Source of the DNA: Actinomadura cremea
GTDB taxonomy: Bacteria; Actinomycetota; Actinomycetes; Streptosporangiales; Streptosporangiaceae
Reading direction: 5' to 3'
Length of the DNA stretch: 64,000 nt
Assembly (NCBI RefSeq): GCF_014648495.1
Contig: NZ_BMRF01000026.1
Location: 1-64,000 of the forward strand
Part shown: positions 7,332 through 17,471 of the stretch, piece after piece
Layout of the letters: every line of letters starts with the position of its first letter
Numbering within the stretch: position 1 is the stretch's first letter
Position numbers and translations under genes: made by a program
Notes under the pieces: model-generated
The model's database searches: none
Told to the model about the DNA's origin: nothing
Seen by the model: only the letters and a program-made list of their open reading frames with translations

Positions 7332-7937
7332 TCAGAGCCAGCCGAGGTCGCGGGCCGCGCGGACCGCGGCGTGCCGGTTGTCGGCGCCGAGCTTGGTGAC
7401 GGCCGCCGACAGGTAGTTGCGCACGGTCCCCTCCGACAGGCCGAGGCTCCGCGCGATCCGCGACACCGGGGCGCCGTCCGCCGCCGCGCGCAGCGCGTCC
7501 AGCTCGCGGGGGGTCAGCGGGCACTCCTCGGCGGCGAGCGCGTCCGCCGCGAGCTGCGGGTCGATGTACCGGGCGCCGTCCGCGACCTGCCGGATCACCT
7601 CCGCGAGCCGCGCGCCGGGCGCGTCCTTGCCGAGGAACCCGCGCACCCCGGCGGCCATCGCCCGCCGCAGGTTGCCCGGACGGCCGTGCGCGGTGACGAT
7701 CACCAGCCTGCAGGCGGGCAGGTCGCGGGCCAGCCGCTCGGCGGCGGCGAGCCCGTCCAGCCCCGGCATGTCGATGTCGAGGACGGCGACGTCCGGTTTC
7801 AGCGCGAGCGCCCGTTCGACGGCCTCGTCGCCGCGGCCGACGTCGGCGGCGATCTCGATGCCGTCCTCGGTCTCCAGCAGCAGGACGAGCGCCTCCCGGA
7901 TCAGCAGGTGGTCGTCGGCCAGCAGCACCCGGATCAT
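7332..7937 (-). CDS. NarL/LuxR-family response regulator
   Basis: Response regulator (201 residues) paired with the kinase just upstream. The receiver has the acidic pair at residues 8-9 (ADD), the phosphorylated aspartate at 54 (VLDIDMPG), the TAH switch threonine and K at FLGKD. A GerE/LuxR helix-turn-helix follows (CPLTPRELDALRAAA ... SRIARSLGLSEGTVRNYLSA). The ATG overlaps the kinase stop by ATGA. The ABC ATPase encoded upstream is a plausible target by analogy with DesKR-like systems that control exporters. Confidence 0.92.
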   Translation of the reverse strand: MIRVLLADDHLLIREALVLLLETEDGIEIAADVGRGDEAVERALALKPDVAVLDIDMPGLDGLAAAERLARDLPACRLVIVTAHGRPGNLRRAMAAGVRGFLGKDAPGARLAEVIRQVADGARYIDPQLAADALAAEECPLTPRELDALRAAADGAPVSRIARSLGLSEGTVRNYLSAAVTKLGADNRHAAVRAARDLGWL

Positions 7938-9067
7938 GCGTCTCCCTCCGGCGGCGCGGCGGGCAGCGCGGCCGTGACCCGGAACGTCCCGTCCCCGGCC
8001 GGGCCGGCACGGAACTCGCCGCCCGCCGCGGCGATCCGCTCGGCGAGGCCCGGCAGGCCGCTGCCGGCGTCCCCGGCGGAGCGGCGCGCGGCGCCGTCGT
8101 TGACGATCTCGACGCGGACGCCGCCGGCGTCCGCGTGCACGCTGATCTCGCACCAGGTCGCGGTGGAGTGCCGCAGGACGTTCGTGGCGGCCTCCCGCGC
8201 GACCCAGCCGAGCGGTTCGTGCACGTGGGCGGGCAGCGCGGGCGACACCTCGGGCGGCTCGCACCGGATCCCCGCCGCGCGCAGCACCGCCGACATGCCG
8301 TCCAGCTCGGCGGCCAGCGAGGTCGCCCGGTAGCCGCGGACGACCTCGCGCACGTCGCGCACCGAGTCCCGCGCCATCCGCTGGATCTCGGCCAGCTCCT
8401 TGCGGACGCGCCCGCCGTCGCGGTCGAGGTACCGTTCGGCGACCTCGGCGCGCAGCGCCACGGCCTGCAGGCTGTGCCCGAGCACGTCGTGCAGGTCGCG
8501 CGCGAACCGCTGCCGCTCCTCCCCGACCGCCGACCGGGCCAGCTCGGCCCGCGCCTCCCGGAGCTCCTGCACCACGTGGAACAGCCAGACCGTGACGTAC
8601 CCGGAGAAGGCGCCCAGCGGCACGCCCGTCACCTCGTACAGGACGGTCAGCGCGGGCAGGCCCAGCAGCGCCCCGTAGACCGGCGTCAGGACGGTCGCGG
8701 CCGCGGCGACCGGGACGGCCTCGCGCACCGGCAGCACCACCGCGATCAGCCCGGACGGGACGAGCAGCGCGTTGCCCCAGCCCTGGTCGACGCCCAGCAG
8801 CGGAGCCGTCCAGCACGCCACGGCGATCGCGGCGAGCCCGAGCCGGTGCGCGGGGCGGGTGCGGCGCATCAGGTTCTGCCACAGCAACCGGGCGTATCCG
8901 GCGAAGACCGCCGCGACCCCCAGGAACCCGATCGTGAAGCCGGCGGCGTCACGGGTCCCGACGGCCTCGTTCCACAGGGCGGGCACCATGAAGCCGCCCA
9001 GCGTGAGGACCGTCATCCCCACGATCGTCGCGGCGATCACGGTGGGCCGCGGAATCCAGGGCTGCAC
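7934..9067 (-). CDS. DesK-type sensor histidine kinase
   Basis: Membrane kinase of about 377 residues with four to five hydrophobic segments in the N-terminal 170 residues, a HisKA_3 dimerisation segment with phospho-histidine in RDLHDVLGHS (about residue 193 from this start) and a C-terminal ATP-binding part (EAATNVLRHS as N-box, GSGLPGLAER as G-box). No extracellular sensor domain is seen, so the signal probably comes from the membrane. I prefer GTG at 9067 because TACGCT lies six bases before it, as in a leaderless transcript; GTG at 9091 is the alternative. Confidence 0.9.
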   Translation of the reverse strand: MQPWIPRPTVIAATIVGMTVLTLGGFMVPALWNEAVGTRDAAGFTIGFLGVAAVFAGYARLLWQNLMRRTRPAHRLGLAAIAVACWTAPLLGVDQGWGNALLVPSGLIAVVLPVREAVPVAAAATVLTPVYGALLGLPALTVLYEVTGVPLGAFSGYVTVWLFHVVQELREARAELARSAVGEERQRFARDLHDVLGHSLQAVALRAEVAERYLDRDGGRVRKELAEIQRMARDSVRDVREVVRGYRATSLAAELDGMSAVLRAAGIRCEPPEVSPALPAHVHEPLGWVAREAATNVLRHSTATWCEISVHADAGGVRVEIVNDGAARRSAGDAGSGLPGLAERIAAAGGEFRAGPAGDGTFRVTAALPAAPPEGDA

Positions 9068-9100
9068 GCGCCCAGCGTACGTGCCCGCCACGCGGCCGGC

Positions 9101-9781
9101 TCAGGCCGCGCGGCGGGCGGACCCGCGGCCGGGGTCGCCGGGGCCGCCGGGGGCGCGACCGGTCAGCAGCCGCCCCTCGTCGAGGACGCCCACCCGGTCG
9201 GCGTGGCACGCCTCGTCGGGGTCGCGGGTGGTGAGCACGACGGTCGTGCCGTGCGCGGCCAGGCGGCGCAGCACCGCCCGCACCTCGCGGGCCGGACCGG
9301 TGTCGAGCCCGGCCGTGGGCTCGTCCAGGAGCAGCAGGTCGGAGCGGCCGACGAGGGCCAGCGCCAGGTCGAGCCGCCGCCGCTGCCCTTGGGCGAGCCG
9401 CTCGAACGGCACGTCGGCGGCGTCCGCGAGCCCGGCACGGTGCAGGGCGTCCGCGCGGGTGAGCGGGTCGAGCGTCCAGCGCCGCCAGGTGTCGACGACC
9501 TCGGCGACCGTCAGCCCGGGGAACAGGCCGCCGTCGCGCCAGACGGCCCCGCTGCGCGCCGCGTCGCGGTCGGCGTACGGGTCGGCGCCGTGCACCCGGA
9601 CGGTCCCCGCCGTGGGCCGCCGCAGCCCGGCGAGCACCTCCAGCAGCGTGGTCTTGCCCGCGCCGTAGCGTCCGAGCACCGCGTAGATCTCGCCGGACGC
9701 CACGGTGAACGCCACGTCCCGGACGGCGTCGTTCAGTTCCAGGTCGCGGACCTCGATCACGGGTGCCTTCATGCCCTCCAT
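9101..9781 (-). CDS. ABC transporter ATP-binding protein without a permease
   Basis: ABC ATPase of about 226 residues: Walker A GRYGAGKT at residues 37-44, a signature region LAQGQRRRLDLA (an unusual LAQGQ in place of LSGGQ), Walker B LLLLDEPTAGLD and a switch TTRDPDEA in which the usual histidine is not obvious. It looks like a drug or bacteriocin-type exporter ATPase. No permease gene adjoins it; the next genes are the kinase and the oxidase. The start is ambiguous between ATGs at 9781 and 9772. It may serve a distant permease or be the remnant of a lost exporter. Confidence 0.82.
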   Translation of the reverse strand: MEGMKAPVIEVRDLELNDAVRDVAFTVASGEIYAVLGRYGAGKTTLLEVLAGLRRPTAGTVRVHGADPYADRDAARSGAVWRDGGLFPGLTVAEVVDTWRRWTLDPLTRADALHRAGLADAADVPFERLAQGQRRRLDLALALVGRSDLLLLDEPTAGLDTGPAREVRAVLRRLAAHGTTVVLTTRDPDEACHADRVGVLDEGRLLTGRAPGGPGDPGRGSARRAA

Positions 9782-9863
9782 GCTTCCCGCGCGGGACGCG
9801 GGCGTGCAGTCACGGGCATCAGGAATCGGCGATGAGGAATCCACGGGCGACCCGTGACGAATG

Positions 9864-11027
9864 TCAGGGTTCGGCGAGGATTTCCGGGACGATCTGCTCG
9901 GGACGGGAGATTCCGGCCAGGGCCATCGTCAGCTCCATCTCGGCCTGGAAGCACCGCAGGACGTGCTGGACGCCGGCCTGCCCGCCCAGCGCGAGCCCGT
10001 AGGCGTACGGGCGGGCCAGCAGGACGGCCTTCGCGCCGAGCGCGAGCGCCTTCACCGCGTCGGCGCCCGTCCGGATCCCGCTGTCGAACAGCACGGTCGT
10101 CCGGTCGCCGACGGCGTCGACGACACCGGGGAGCGCGTCCAGGGACGCGATCGCGCCGTCCACCTGCCGCCCGCCGTGGTTGGAGACGATCACGCCGTCC
10201 ATGCCCGCGTCCACCGCCCGCCGCGCGTCGTCCGGGTGCTGGATGCCCTTGAGCGCGATCGGGCCGTCCCAGTGCTCGCGCAGGAAGCGCAGGTCGTCCC
10301 AGGTCAGCGACGGGTTACCGAAGTTGGCGACCCAGTGCAGCAGCGCGGTGTCGCGGTTGGCGTCCGTGACGGGCCCGCCGACCGCCCGCTGGAAGACGGG
10401 GTCGGCGAAGTAGTTCGCGACGCCGATGCCGCGCAGGAACGGCAGGTACGCCTGATCGAGGTCGCGGGGCCGCCACGCCATCGTGAACGTGTCGAGGGTG
10501 ACGACCAGGGCCGTGTAGCCCGCGGCCTCGGCCCGCTCGAGGAAGCTGGCGGCGAGGTCCCGGTCTTTCGGCCAGTACAGCTGGTACCAGCGCGGCCCCT
10601 CGCCGCCGGCCTCGGCGACGTCCTCCATGGTGTGGGACGCCGCCGTGCTCAGCACCATCGGGACGCCTTCGGCCGCCGCCGCGCGCGCGACGGCCAGCTC
10701 CCCCTCGGGATGCATGATGGACAGGACGCCGATGGGTCCGAGCAGCACGGGGGACGGCATCGCGGTGCCGAGCACGTCCACGGACAGGTCGCGCTCCGCG
10801 ACGTCCCGGAGCATGCGGGGGACGATCCTGCGGCGGTCGAACGCGGCCCGGTTCGCCCGCGCGGTCGCCTCGCTCCCGGCCGATCCCGCCACGTAGCCGA
10901 ACGCCTGGGCCGACAGCGCGCGCTCTGCACGGCCCTCCAGTTTCGTGAGGTCCGTGGGCAAGGGCGGAACGACGTCCCCGAGGCCCTGCAGGTAGATCGA
11001 GTTCTGGAAGTCGGCCAGCCCGCTCAC
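9864..11027 (-). CDS. FMN-dependent alpha-hydroxy-acid oxidising protein (lactate 2-monooxygenase-like)
   Basis: A 387-residue flavoenzyme of the glycolate oxidase/lactate oxidase family that oxidises 2-hydroxy acids to keto acids. It contains VVTLDT, the FMN-phosphate loops near VLFDSGIRTGADAVKAL and GAKAVLLARP, and the active-site VSNHGGRQVDG with the catalytic histidine and substrate-binding arginine. FGNPSLTWDDL and the long N-terminal region resemble lactate 2-monooxygenase. GTG at 11027 follows AGGAGG by seven bases; the longer frame to 11123 has no such site. Substrate is not certain. Confidence 0.9.
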   Translation of the reverse strand: MSGLADFQNSIYLQGLGDVVPPLPTDLTKLEGRAERALSAQAFGYVAGSAGSEATARANRAAFDRRRIVPRMLRDVAERDLSVDVLGTAMPSPVLLGPIGVLSIMHPEGELAVARAAAAEGVPMVLSTAASHTMEDVAEAGGEGPRWYQLYWPKDRDLAASFLERAEAAGYTALVVTLDTFTMAWRPRDLDQAYLPFLRGIGVANYFADPVFQRAVGGPVTDANRDTALLHWVANFGNPSLTWDDLRFLREHWDGPIALKGIQHPDDARRAVDAGMDGVIVSNHGGRQVDGAIASLDALPGVVDAVGDRTTVLFDSGIRTGADAVKALALGAKAVLLARPYAYGLALGGQAGVQHVLRCFQAEMELTMALAGISRPEQIVPEILAEP

Positions 11028-11381
11028 GGAGCGTCCTCCTCGCGTCCTTGGTCGCCGTCGGCGATGGTCCCGGACGGCGCCCGCCGCCGCGTGCTCACGG
11101 TCGAGCAGCCCGACGACCCACACCCGCTTCCTCCGCCCGGCCGCCCCAACCTACCGCCGGACGCCCAGATGTCCGAAGGATCAGCATATGTACCCGAATT
11201 CCACCAGCCCCAGGAGGAATCCGGGACGTGAACAATTTCGATTCCGTGCTGGCCTTCGGGGGCGCCGACCGGATGCACGCGCTCGTCATCGGGCAGGTGC
11301 CGACCGGGATCCCCGCCTTCCGCGGCCGGCGTCCGGGTGGCATGTGCACAACTGTCTCTGGGACCGGCCACAATAAGGCGC
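11028..11381. other. Divergent intergenic region between oxidase and parC
   Basis: This 354-base stretch separates the oxidase (minus) and parC (plus). It must contain both promoters but I see no unmistakable pair. It holds a 20-codon ATG frame at 11168 and a GTG at 11228 with an AGGAGG upstream, both in the parC direction; neither looks like a gene that could coexist with parC, into which the second frame runs. Confidence 0.5.
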
Positions 11382-13865
11382 ATGGCACGACGCGGATCCC
11401 AAGCCCCTCCCCCGCCGCCGGACTTCGAAGAGAACATCGTCGACGTCGATGTCTCCGAGGAGATGCGCGGCAGCTTCCTCGAGTACGCCTACTCGGTCAT
11501 CTACCAGCGGGCGCTCCCGGACGCGCGCGACGGGCTCAAGCCCGTCCAGCGCCGCATCCTCTACTCGATGAACGAGATGGGACTGCGTCCCGACCGCGGG
11601 CACGTCAAGTGCGCCCGCGTCGTCGGCGAGGTCATGGGCAAGCTCCACCCCCACGGCGACAGCGCGATCTACGACGCGATGGTCCGCATGGCGCAGCGCT
11701 GGGCCATGCGGATGCCGCTCGTCGACGGGCACGGCAACTTCGGCTCGCTCGGCGGCGACGACATGCCCGCCGCCATGCGGTACACCGAGGCGCGCATGAC
11801 CCGCGAGGCCATGCTGATGGTCGGGTCCATCGACGAGGACACCGTCGACTTCCGGCCGAACTACGACGGCCAGGAGCAGGAGCCCGAGGTCCTGCCCGCC
11901 GCGTTCCCGAACCTGCTGGTGAACGGCGCGTCCGGCATCGCCGTCGGCATGGCCACCAACATGGCGCCGCACAACCTCGACGAGGTGGTCGCCGCCGCCC
12001 GGCACCTCATCGACCACCCCGACGCCACCCTCGAAGACCTCATGCGGTTCGTCCCCGGGCCCGACCTGCCCACCGGCGGCAAGATCGTCGGCCTGGACGG
12101 CATCCGCGACGCCTACGAGCGGGGCCGGGGCACCTTCCGCACCCGTGCCACCACGACCATCGAGAACGTCACGCCCCGCCGCAAGGGCATCGTCGTCAGC
12201 GAACTCCCGTACGCTGTCGGGCCCGAACGCGTCAAGGCCAAGATCAAGGAACTGGTCAACGCCAAGAAGCTGCAGGGCATCGCCGACCTGAAGGACCTCA
12301 CCGACCGCACCGTCGGCCTCCGCCTGGTCATCGAGATCAAGAACGGCTTCAACCCCGAGGCCGTCCTCGCCGACCTCTACAAGCTGACGCCGATGGAGGA
12401 GACCTTCGGCATCAACAACGTCGCCCTGGTCGACGGGCAGCCCCGAACCCTCGGCCTCCGCGACCTCCTGCAGGTCTACATCGACCACCGCATCGAGGTC
12501 GTCCGGCGCCGCTCGCAGTTCCGCCGCAAGAAGCGCGAGGACCGCCTCCACCTCGTCGACGGCCTCCTGATCGCCCTGCTCAACATCGACGAGGTCATCC
12601 AGATCATCCGGGAGAGCGACGACGCCGCGCAGGCGAAGCAGCGCCTCATGCAGATCTTCGAGCTCTCCGAGATCCAGTCGCAGTACATCCTCGACACCCC
12701 CCTCCGCCGGCTGACCCGCTTCGACCGCCTCGAGCTCGAGAAGGAGAAGGAGCAGCTCGCGAAGGAGATCGCGAAGCTGACGGCGATCCTCGAGTCCGAG
12801 CGCAAGCTCCGCAGCCTGGTCTCCAAGGAGCTCGCCGAGGTCGCCAAGGAGTACTCGACGCCCCGCCGCACGGTCCTCCTCGAAGCCTCGGGCCAGACGG
12901 CCGCGACCGCCGTCCCCCTCCAGGTCGCGGACGACCCGTGCATGGTGCTCCTGTCGTCCACGGGGCTCCTCGCCCGCACCCACGACGCGTCGCCGCTTCC
13001 GGACAGCGGGCCCCGGGCCCAGCACGACGTCCTGCTCTCGGCCGTCCCCGCGACCGTCCGCGGCCAGATCGGGGCGGTGACGAACCTCGGGCGGATGATC
13101 CGTATCGAGGTCGTCGACCTCCCGACCCTGCCGCCCACGGCCGTGCCGCCCTCCCTCGCCGGAGGCGCCCCGGTGGCCGAGTACGTCGATCTCGAACCGG
13201 ACGAGACGATCGTCGGGGTCGCGTCCGTCAACGAGGTCGGCGGCGGCCTCGCCCTCGGAACCGCCCAGGGCGTGGTCAAACGGGTGGTCCCCGACTTCCC
13301 GCACAACCGTGACGAGTTCGAGGTCATCACCCTCAAGGACGACGACCGCGTCGTCGGCGCCGTCCACCTGCAGTCCGAAGACGAGCACCTCGTCTTCATC
13401 ACGAACGACGCGCAACTGCTGCACTTCGCGGCCTCGCTCGTCCGCCCGCAGGGCCGGATGGCCGGCGGCATGGCGGGCATCAAGCTGGGCGCGGACGCGC
13501 ACGTCCTGTGGTTCGGCGCCATCGACCCGGCCCGCGAGGCGCGGGTGATCACGGTCTCCGGTTCGTCCTCCGCCCTGCCGGGCACCCAGAGCGGCGCGAT
13601 CAAGATCGCCGACTTCGCGGACTACCCGTCGAAGGGCAGGGCCACCGGCGGCGTCCGATCGCACCGCTTCCTGAAGGGCGAGGACGTCCTGCTCCAGGCG
13701 TGGGCGGCCCTGACACCCCTGCGAGCCGCGGGCCCCAACGGGAAACCGGCGAACCTCAACGCCCCGCTGGGCCGCCGAGACGGCTCGGGCGACGAACTGG
13801 ACACGACGATCGTCACCATCGGCGGCCCCCTGGGCCCGCCGCCCCCGGACGAACCCGAGGAGTGA
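11382..13865 (+). CDS. parC: Topoisomerase IV / second gyrase A subunit
   Basis: DNA breakage-reunion subunit of a type IIA topoisomerase (827 residues). The catalytic tyrosine is Y134 in MRYTEARMT, with the quinolone-region motif HPHGDSAIYDAM around residues 89-100 and the IR-containing winged helix before it. The C-terminal beta-propeller has QGRMAGGMAG instead of a canonical GyrA box, favouring a ParC/GyrA2 role in decatenation rather than being the primary gyrase. The ATP-binding partner is encoded at 25805-27895. Actinobacteria keep gyrA/gyrB near dnaA, so this pair is the second set. Start chosen at MARRGSQ, close to conserved DVSEEMRGSFLEYA. Confidence 0.9.
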   Translation: MARRGSQAPPPPPDFEENIVDVDVSEEMRGSFLEYAYSVIYQRALPDARDGLKPVQRRILYSMNEMGLRPDRGHVKCARVVGEVMGKLHPHGDSAIYDAMVRMAQRWAMRMPLVDGHGNFGSLGGDDMPAAMRYTEARMTREAMLMVGSIDEDTVDFRPNYDGQEQEPEVLPAAFPNLLVNGASGIAVGMATNMAPHNLDEVVAAARHLIDHPDATLEDLMRFVPGPDLPTGGKIVGLDGIRDAYERGRGTFRTRATTTIENVTPRRKGIVVSELPYAVGPERVKAKIKELVNAKKLQGIADLKDLTDRTVGLRLVIEIKNGFNPEAVLADLYKLTPMEETFGINNVALVDGQPRTLGLRDLLQVYIDHRIEVVRRRSQFRRKKREDRLHLVDGLLIALLNIDEVIQIIRESDDAAQAKQRLMQIFELSEIQSQYILDTPLRRLTRFDRLELEKEKEQLAKEIAKLTAILESERKLRSLVSKELAEVAKEYSTPRRTVLLEASGQTAATAVPLQVADDPCMVLLSSTGLLARTHDASPLPDSGPRAQHDVLLSAVPATVRGQIGAVTNLGRMIRIEVVDLPTLPPTAVPPSLAGGAPVAEYVDLEPDETIVGVASVNEVGGGLALGTAQGVVKRVVPDFPHNRDEFEVITLKDDDRVVGAVHLQSEDEHLVFITNDAQLLHFAASLVRPQGRMAGGMAGIKLGADAHVLWFGAIDPAREARVITVSGSSSALPGTQSGAIKIADFADYPSKGRATGGVRSHRFLKGEDVLLQAWAALTPLRAAGPNGKPANLNAPLGRRDGSGDELDTTIVTIGGPLGPPPPDEPEE

Positions 13866-13869
13866 CGAA

Positions 13870-13896
13870 GGGCCGGGCCGCGAGGCCCGGCCCTTT
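13870..13896 (+). terminator. Rho-independent terminator of parC
   Basis: Perfect 10-base stem GGGCCGGGCC/GGCCCGGCCC with a GCGA loop, starting four bases after the parC stop and ending in TTT. Confidence 0.85.
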
Positions 13897-13909
13897 CACG
13901 TTCGCCCGG

Positions 13910-13996
13910 TTATGGCACCTGCCGCGCGTGGTGGTCCTGCAGGCGGGTGAGCAGGTGCACGAACTGGTCGCGTTCGTCCGGGCTCCACTCCGTCAC
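13910..13996 (-). pseudogene. C-terminal remnant of a MarR-family regulator
   Basis: The minus strand encodes EWSPDERDQFVHLLTRLQDH followed by a short tail and TAA, which reads like the last helix of a MarR regulator (the part that packs into the dimer, typically SPEER.QF..LL.RL). In-frame stops lie just upstream and there is no winged-helix domain, so the gene has lost its N-terminus. An inverted repeat CCGGTTAT/ATAACCGG nearby may be its former operator. Confidence 0.5.
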
Positions 13997-14051
13997 CGCC
14001 GGCCGTGCGGCTCGGCTTCACTCCTGCCGGGTCCGGAAGGTTCCATGCCGC

Positions 14052-14087
14052 CCGGTTATAGATGCAGGTATTGGACGCGATAACCGG
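14052..14087. promoter_or_regulatory. Inverted repeat CCGGTTAT...ATAACCGG
   Basis: Eight-base arms (14052-14059 and 14080-14087) separated by 20 bases, upstream of the gene at 14159. A third CCGGTTAT occurs at 13906-13913 over the stop of the MarR remnant. The layout suggests an operator rather than a terminator, as no T-run follows. Confidence 0.45.
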
Positions 14088-14158
14088 CCTGCGAGGAGGC
14101 TTGATGCCGTGAGCGAGCAACGGGCTCGCCGAACTCTCCCCCGTGTGCAGGAGCAGCC

Positions 14159-14464
14159 ATGCCCGTCTTCATGATCTCGTACCAGGTGTCCGACGAAGGT
14201 GTCGCCGAGGTGGTCGAGGCGATCGAGAAGGCCTTCGCCGCCGTGAACGCGCAGCGGCCGGACGGCGTCCGGTACGCCTACCTCCGCCGGGCCGGGAGCA
14301 CCGAGTTCGTCGCGCTGCTGGAGCTCGCCGAGGGTGTGGAGAACCCGCTGCCCGGTATCGCCGAGGCGCGCGGTCTGCAGGCGACCGTGGCGAAATGGGC
14401 GACGGGACCGGCTCCCGCGCCCCAGCCCCTGGAGGTTCTCGGCGACTATCGCATGCTCGGCTGA
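14159..14464 (+). CDS. Small alpha/beta-barrel protein, antibiotic-monooxygenase-like
   Basis: A 101-residue protein beginning MPVFMISYQVSDEGVAEV, with a helix (EVVEAIEKAFAAV) and strands around YAYLRRAG and FVALLELAE. This strand-helix-strand pattern and size match the dimeric ferredoxin-like (ABM/DUF) barrel proteins. No catalytic residue can be assigned. Start supported by GGAG shortly upstream. It lies beside the MarR remnant and may once have been its target. Confidence 0.65.
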   Translation: MPVFMISYQVSDEGVAEVVEAIEKAFAAVNAQRPDGVRYAYLRRAGSTEFVALLELAEGVENPLPGIAEARGLQATVAKWATGPAPAPQPLEVLGDYRMLG

Positions 14465-14614
14465 CGCCGCGGCAGTTCCCGGCCGGCCTCGACCCCGGAG
14501 CCCGGACGCCGACACGCGGGCGGCGCGGAGCGGGCAGGTCGGCCGGGTCCAGATGAACGGCCTCGGCTACCGCCGGCTCACGCGCGGCCACGAAACCGTA
14601 GAGCTTCTCCGTAG

Positions 14615-15634
<1,020 letters not shown>

Positions 15635-15783
15635 CCGGCCGCTGTCGCGCAGGCGGGTAATGCGTCCGCCGTCGCCGGTCAGCAGGACGGGTCGTCCTTC
15701 CGGCGCGCGAAGGGTTTTCGGTGTCCGGATGTGACAGGACCTCGTCATGGCGGCCACAGGGGCGTCCCGGCCACAATGGACCC

Positions 15784-16758
15784 ATGTCCGCTCCGCACCG
15801 TGTCGTCATCGCCGTGTTCCCCGGCGTCGATCTCCTCGACGTCACCGGGCCCGCGGAGGTGTTCGCGGTGGCCGGCCGGGAGCTGTCCGGCCGGACGCCG
15901 TACCGGGTGCTGCTGGCCGGGCCGGACGGCGGCCAGGTGCGCACCAGCGCGGGCGTCCGGGTCGTCACCGACCTGGCCTTCGAGGAGGTCGGCGACCGTG
16001 TGGACACCCTCCTGGTGCCCGGCGCGGTGGACGCCGACGGCGCGCCGGTCATCGATCCTCACCTGGTCGACTGGATCGCGGGCACCGCGCGGCACGCCCG
16101 CCGGGTCGCCTCGGTGTGCGTCGGCGCGCACCTGCTCGCCGCCGCCGGGCTGCTCGCGGGCCGGACCGCCACCACGCACTGGGCCACCGCCGACCGGCTG
16201 GCCGCCGACCACCCCGACGTCACCGTCGACCCCGACCCGATCTACGTCCGGTCCGGGAACGTGTGGACGGGCGCGGGCATCAGCGCGTGCATGGACCTCG
16301 CGCTCGCCCTCGTCGCCGAGGACCATGGCGAACGGGTCGCGCTCGCGGTCGCCCGGCAGCTGGTGATGTACCTCAAGCGGCAGGGCGGGCAGAGCCAGTT
16401 CAGCGTCCCGCTGTGGCAGGCCCCGGCCGAGCGCCGCGACATCGACGAGCTGCGGGCGTGGATCACCGGGAACCTGACCGCCGACCTGTCGGCGGCGGCC
16501 CTCGCCGAGCGGATGTGCCTGAGCGAACGGCACTTCGCCCGGGTCTTCCGCAAGGAGACCGGCTCCACTCCGGCCGCCTACGTCGAGGCGGCCCGGGTGG
16601 AGGAGGCCCGGCGGCTGCTCGAGGGCACCGACGAGCCGCTGGACCGGGTCTCCGCCGCGTGCGGGCTGGGTTCGGCGGAGACGCTGCACCGCGCGTTCCG
16701 GCGGCGGCTCGGCACCACCCCGGCGGCCTACCGGCGACGGTTCCGCACCGCCGCCTGA
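15784..16758 (+). CDS. GlxA-family transcriptional regulator (DJ-1/PfpI domain plus AraC domain)
   Basis: A 324-residue regulator with an N-terminal DJ-1/PfpI amidotransferase-like domain (about residues 5-170, nucleophile-elbow VCVGAHLLAAAGLL) and a C-terminal AraC double helix-turn-helix (about 215-320, ending VSAACGLGSAETLHRAFRRRLGTTPAAYRRRF). Members sense small molecules through the first domain. The downstream isochorismatase-type hydrolase is a standard partner of this regulator class, so it is probably the target. Confidence 0.92.
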   Translation: MSAPHRVVIAVFPGVDLLDVTGPAEVFAVAGRELSGRTPYRVLLAGPDGGQVRTSAGVRVVTDLAFEEVGDRVDTLLVPGAVDADGAPVIDPHLVDWIAGTARHARRVASVCVGAHLLAAAGLLAGRTATTHWATADRLAADHPDVTVDPDPIYVRSGNVWTGAGISACMDLALALVAEDHGERVALAVARQLVMYLKRQGGQSQFSVPLWQAPAERRDIDELRAWITGNLTADLSAAALAERMCLSERHFARVFRKETGSTPAAYVEAARVEEARRLLEGTDEPLDRVSAACGLGSAETLHRAFRRRLGTTPAAYRRRFRTAA

Positions 16759-16843
16759 CGGTGTGGGTCGTCCCCACGTCGACCCGTCTCACGTCCCGGC
16801 CCGGAGAGGGCCGGTGAATCCCCCTGCGATCAAGGAGAACCAC

Positions 16844-17446
16844 ATGACCGTTTCGGCGACCCTGCGCGATGTGATCGGACTGGACGGAGCTCTGCCGGCG
16901 CTGTCGTCCAGCACTCTGATCATGATCGATTTTCAGAACACCTACCGCACCGGCGTCATGGCGCTGCCGGACGCCGACCGCGCCCTGGACGCCGCCGGGC
17001 GCCTGCTGGAGCGCGCCCGCGCCGCCGGGACCCCGATCGTGCACGTCGTCAACGACGGCGGCGAAGGGAGCCCGTACGACGTTCGCGCCGAGATCGGGCG
17101 GGTCGCGCCCCAGGTCGCCCCCCGGGAGGACGAACCGACCGTGGTGAAGGGCTTCCCGAACTCCTTCCACGAGACCGGCCTGCTGGACGTCCTGCGCCGC
17201 CTGGACGCCGGGCCGAACCTGGTCCTGGCCGGGTTCATGACCCACATGTGCGTCCAGTTCACCGCGCAGGGCGCGTTCAACCTCGGGTACCGGCCCACGG
17301 TCGTGGCCGAGGCGTGCGCGACGCGTCCGCTCGCGGGCCCGGACGGCGCGCCGGTGCCGGCGGACGCCCTGCACGCCGCCGCGCTCACCACGATCGGCGA
17401 CCTGTTCGGCCTGGTCGCCGCCCGTGCGGCCGATCTGCCCGACTGA
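16844..17446 (+). CDS. Isochorismatase-family cysteine hydrolase
   Basis: A 200-residue cysteine hydrolase with the complete catalytic triad: D29 in MIDFQNTY, K102 in VVKGFPNSF and C136 in MTHMCVQFT. The family hydrolyses amides, ureas or vinyl ethers (nicotinamidase, isochorismatase, carbamoylases); no feature fixes the substrate. AAGGAG lies six bases before ATG. It is 86 bases downstream of the GlxA-like regulator and probably cotranscribed or controlled by it. Confidence 0.92.
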   Translation: MTVSATLRDVIGLDGALPALSSSTLIMIDFQNTYRTGVMALPDADRALDAAGRLLERARAAGTPIVHVVNDGGEGSPYDVRAEIGRVAPQVAPREDEPTVVKGFPNSFHETGLLDVLRRLDAGPNLVLAGFMTHMCVQFTAQGAFNLGYRPTVVAEACATRPLAGPDGAPVPADALHAAALTTIGDLFGLVAARAADLPD

Positions 17447-17471
17447 CCGCCGCTTCCGGGGGCGGGACGGG

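Noticed and set aside
11228..11381. A GTG start with AGGAGG ten bases upstream in front of parC
   Set aside because: Its frame runs deep into parC in the wrong frame and becomes Arg/Pro-rich there, so I treat it as chance.
11382..13865. Primary gyrase A
   Set aside because: No canonical GyrA box and no dnaA/recF neighbours; the split ParE partner suits the second pair.
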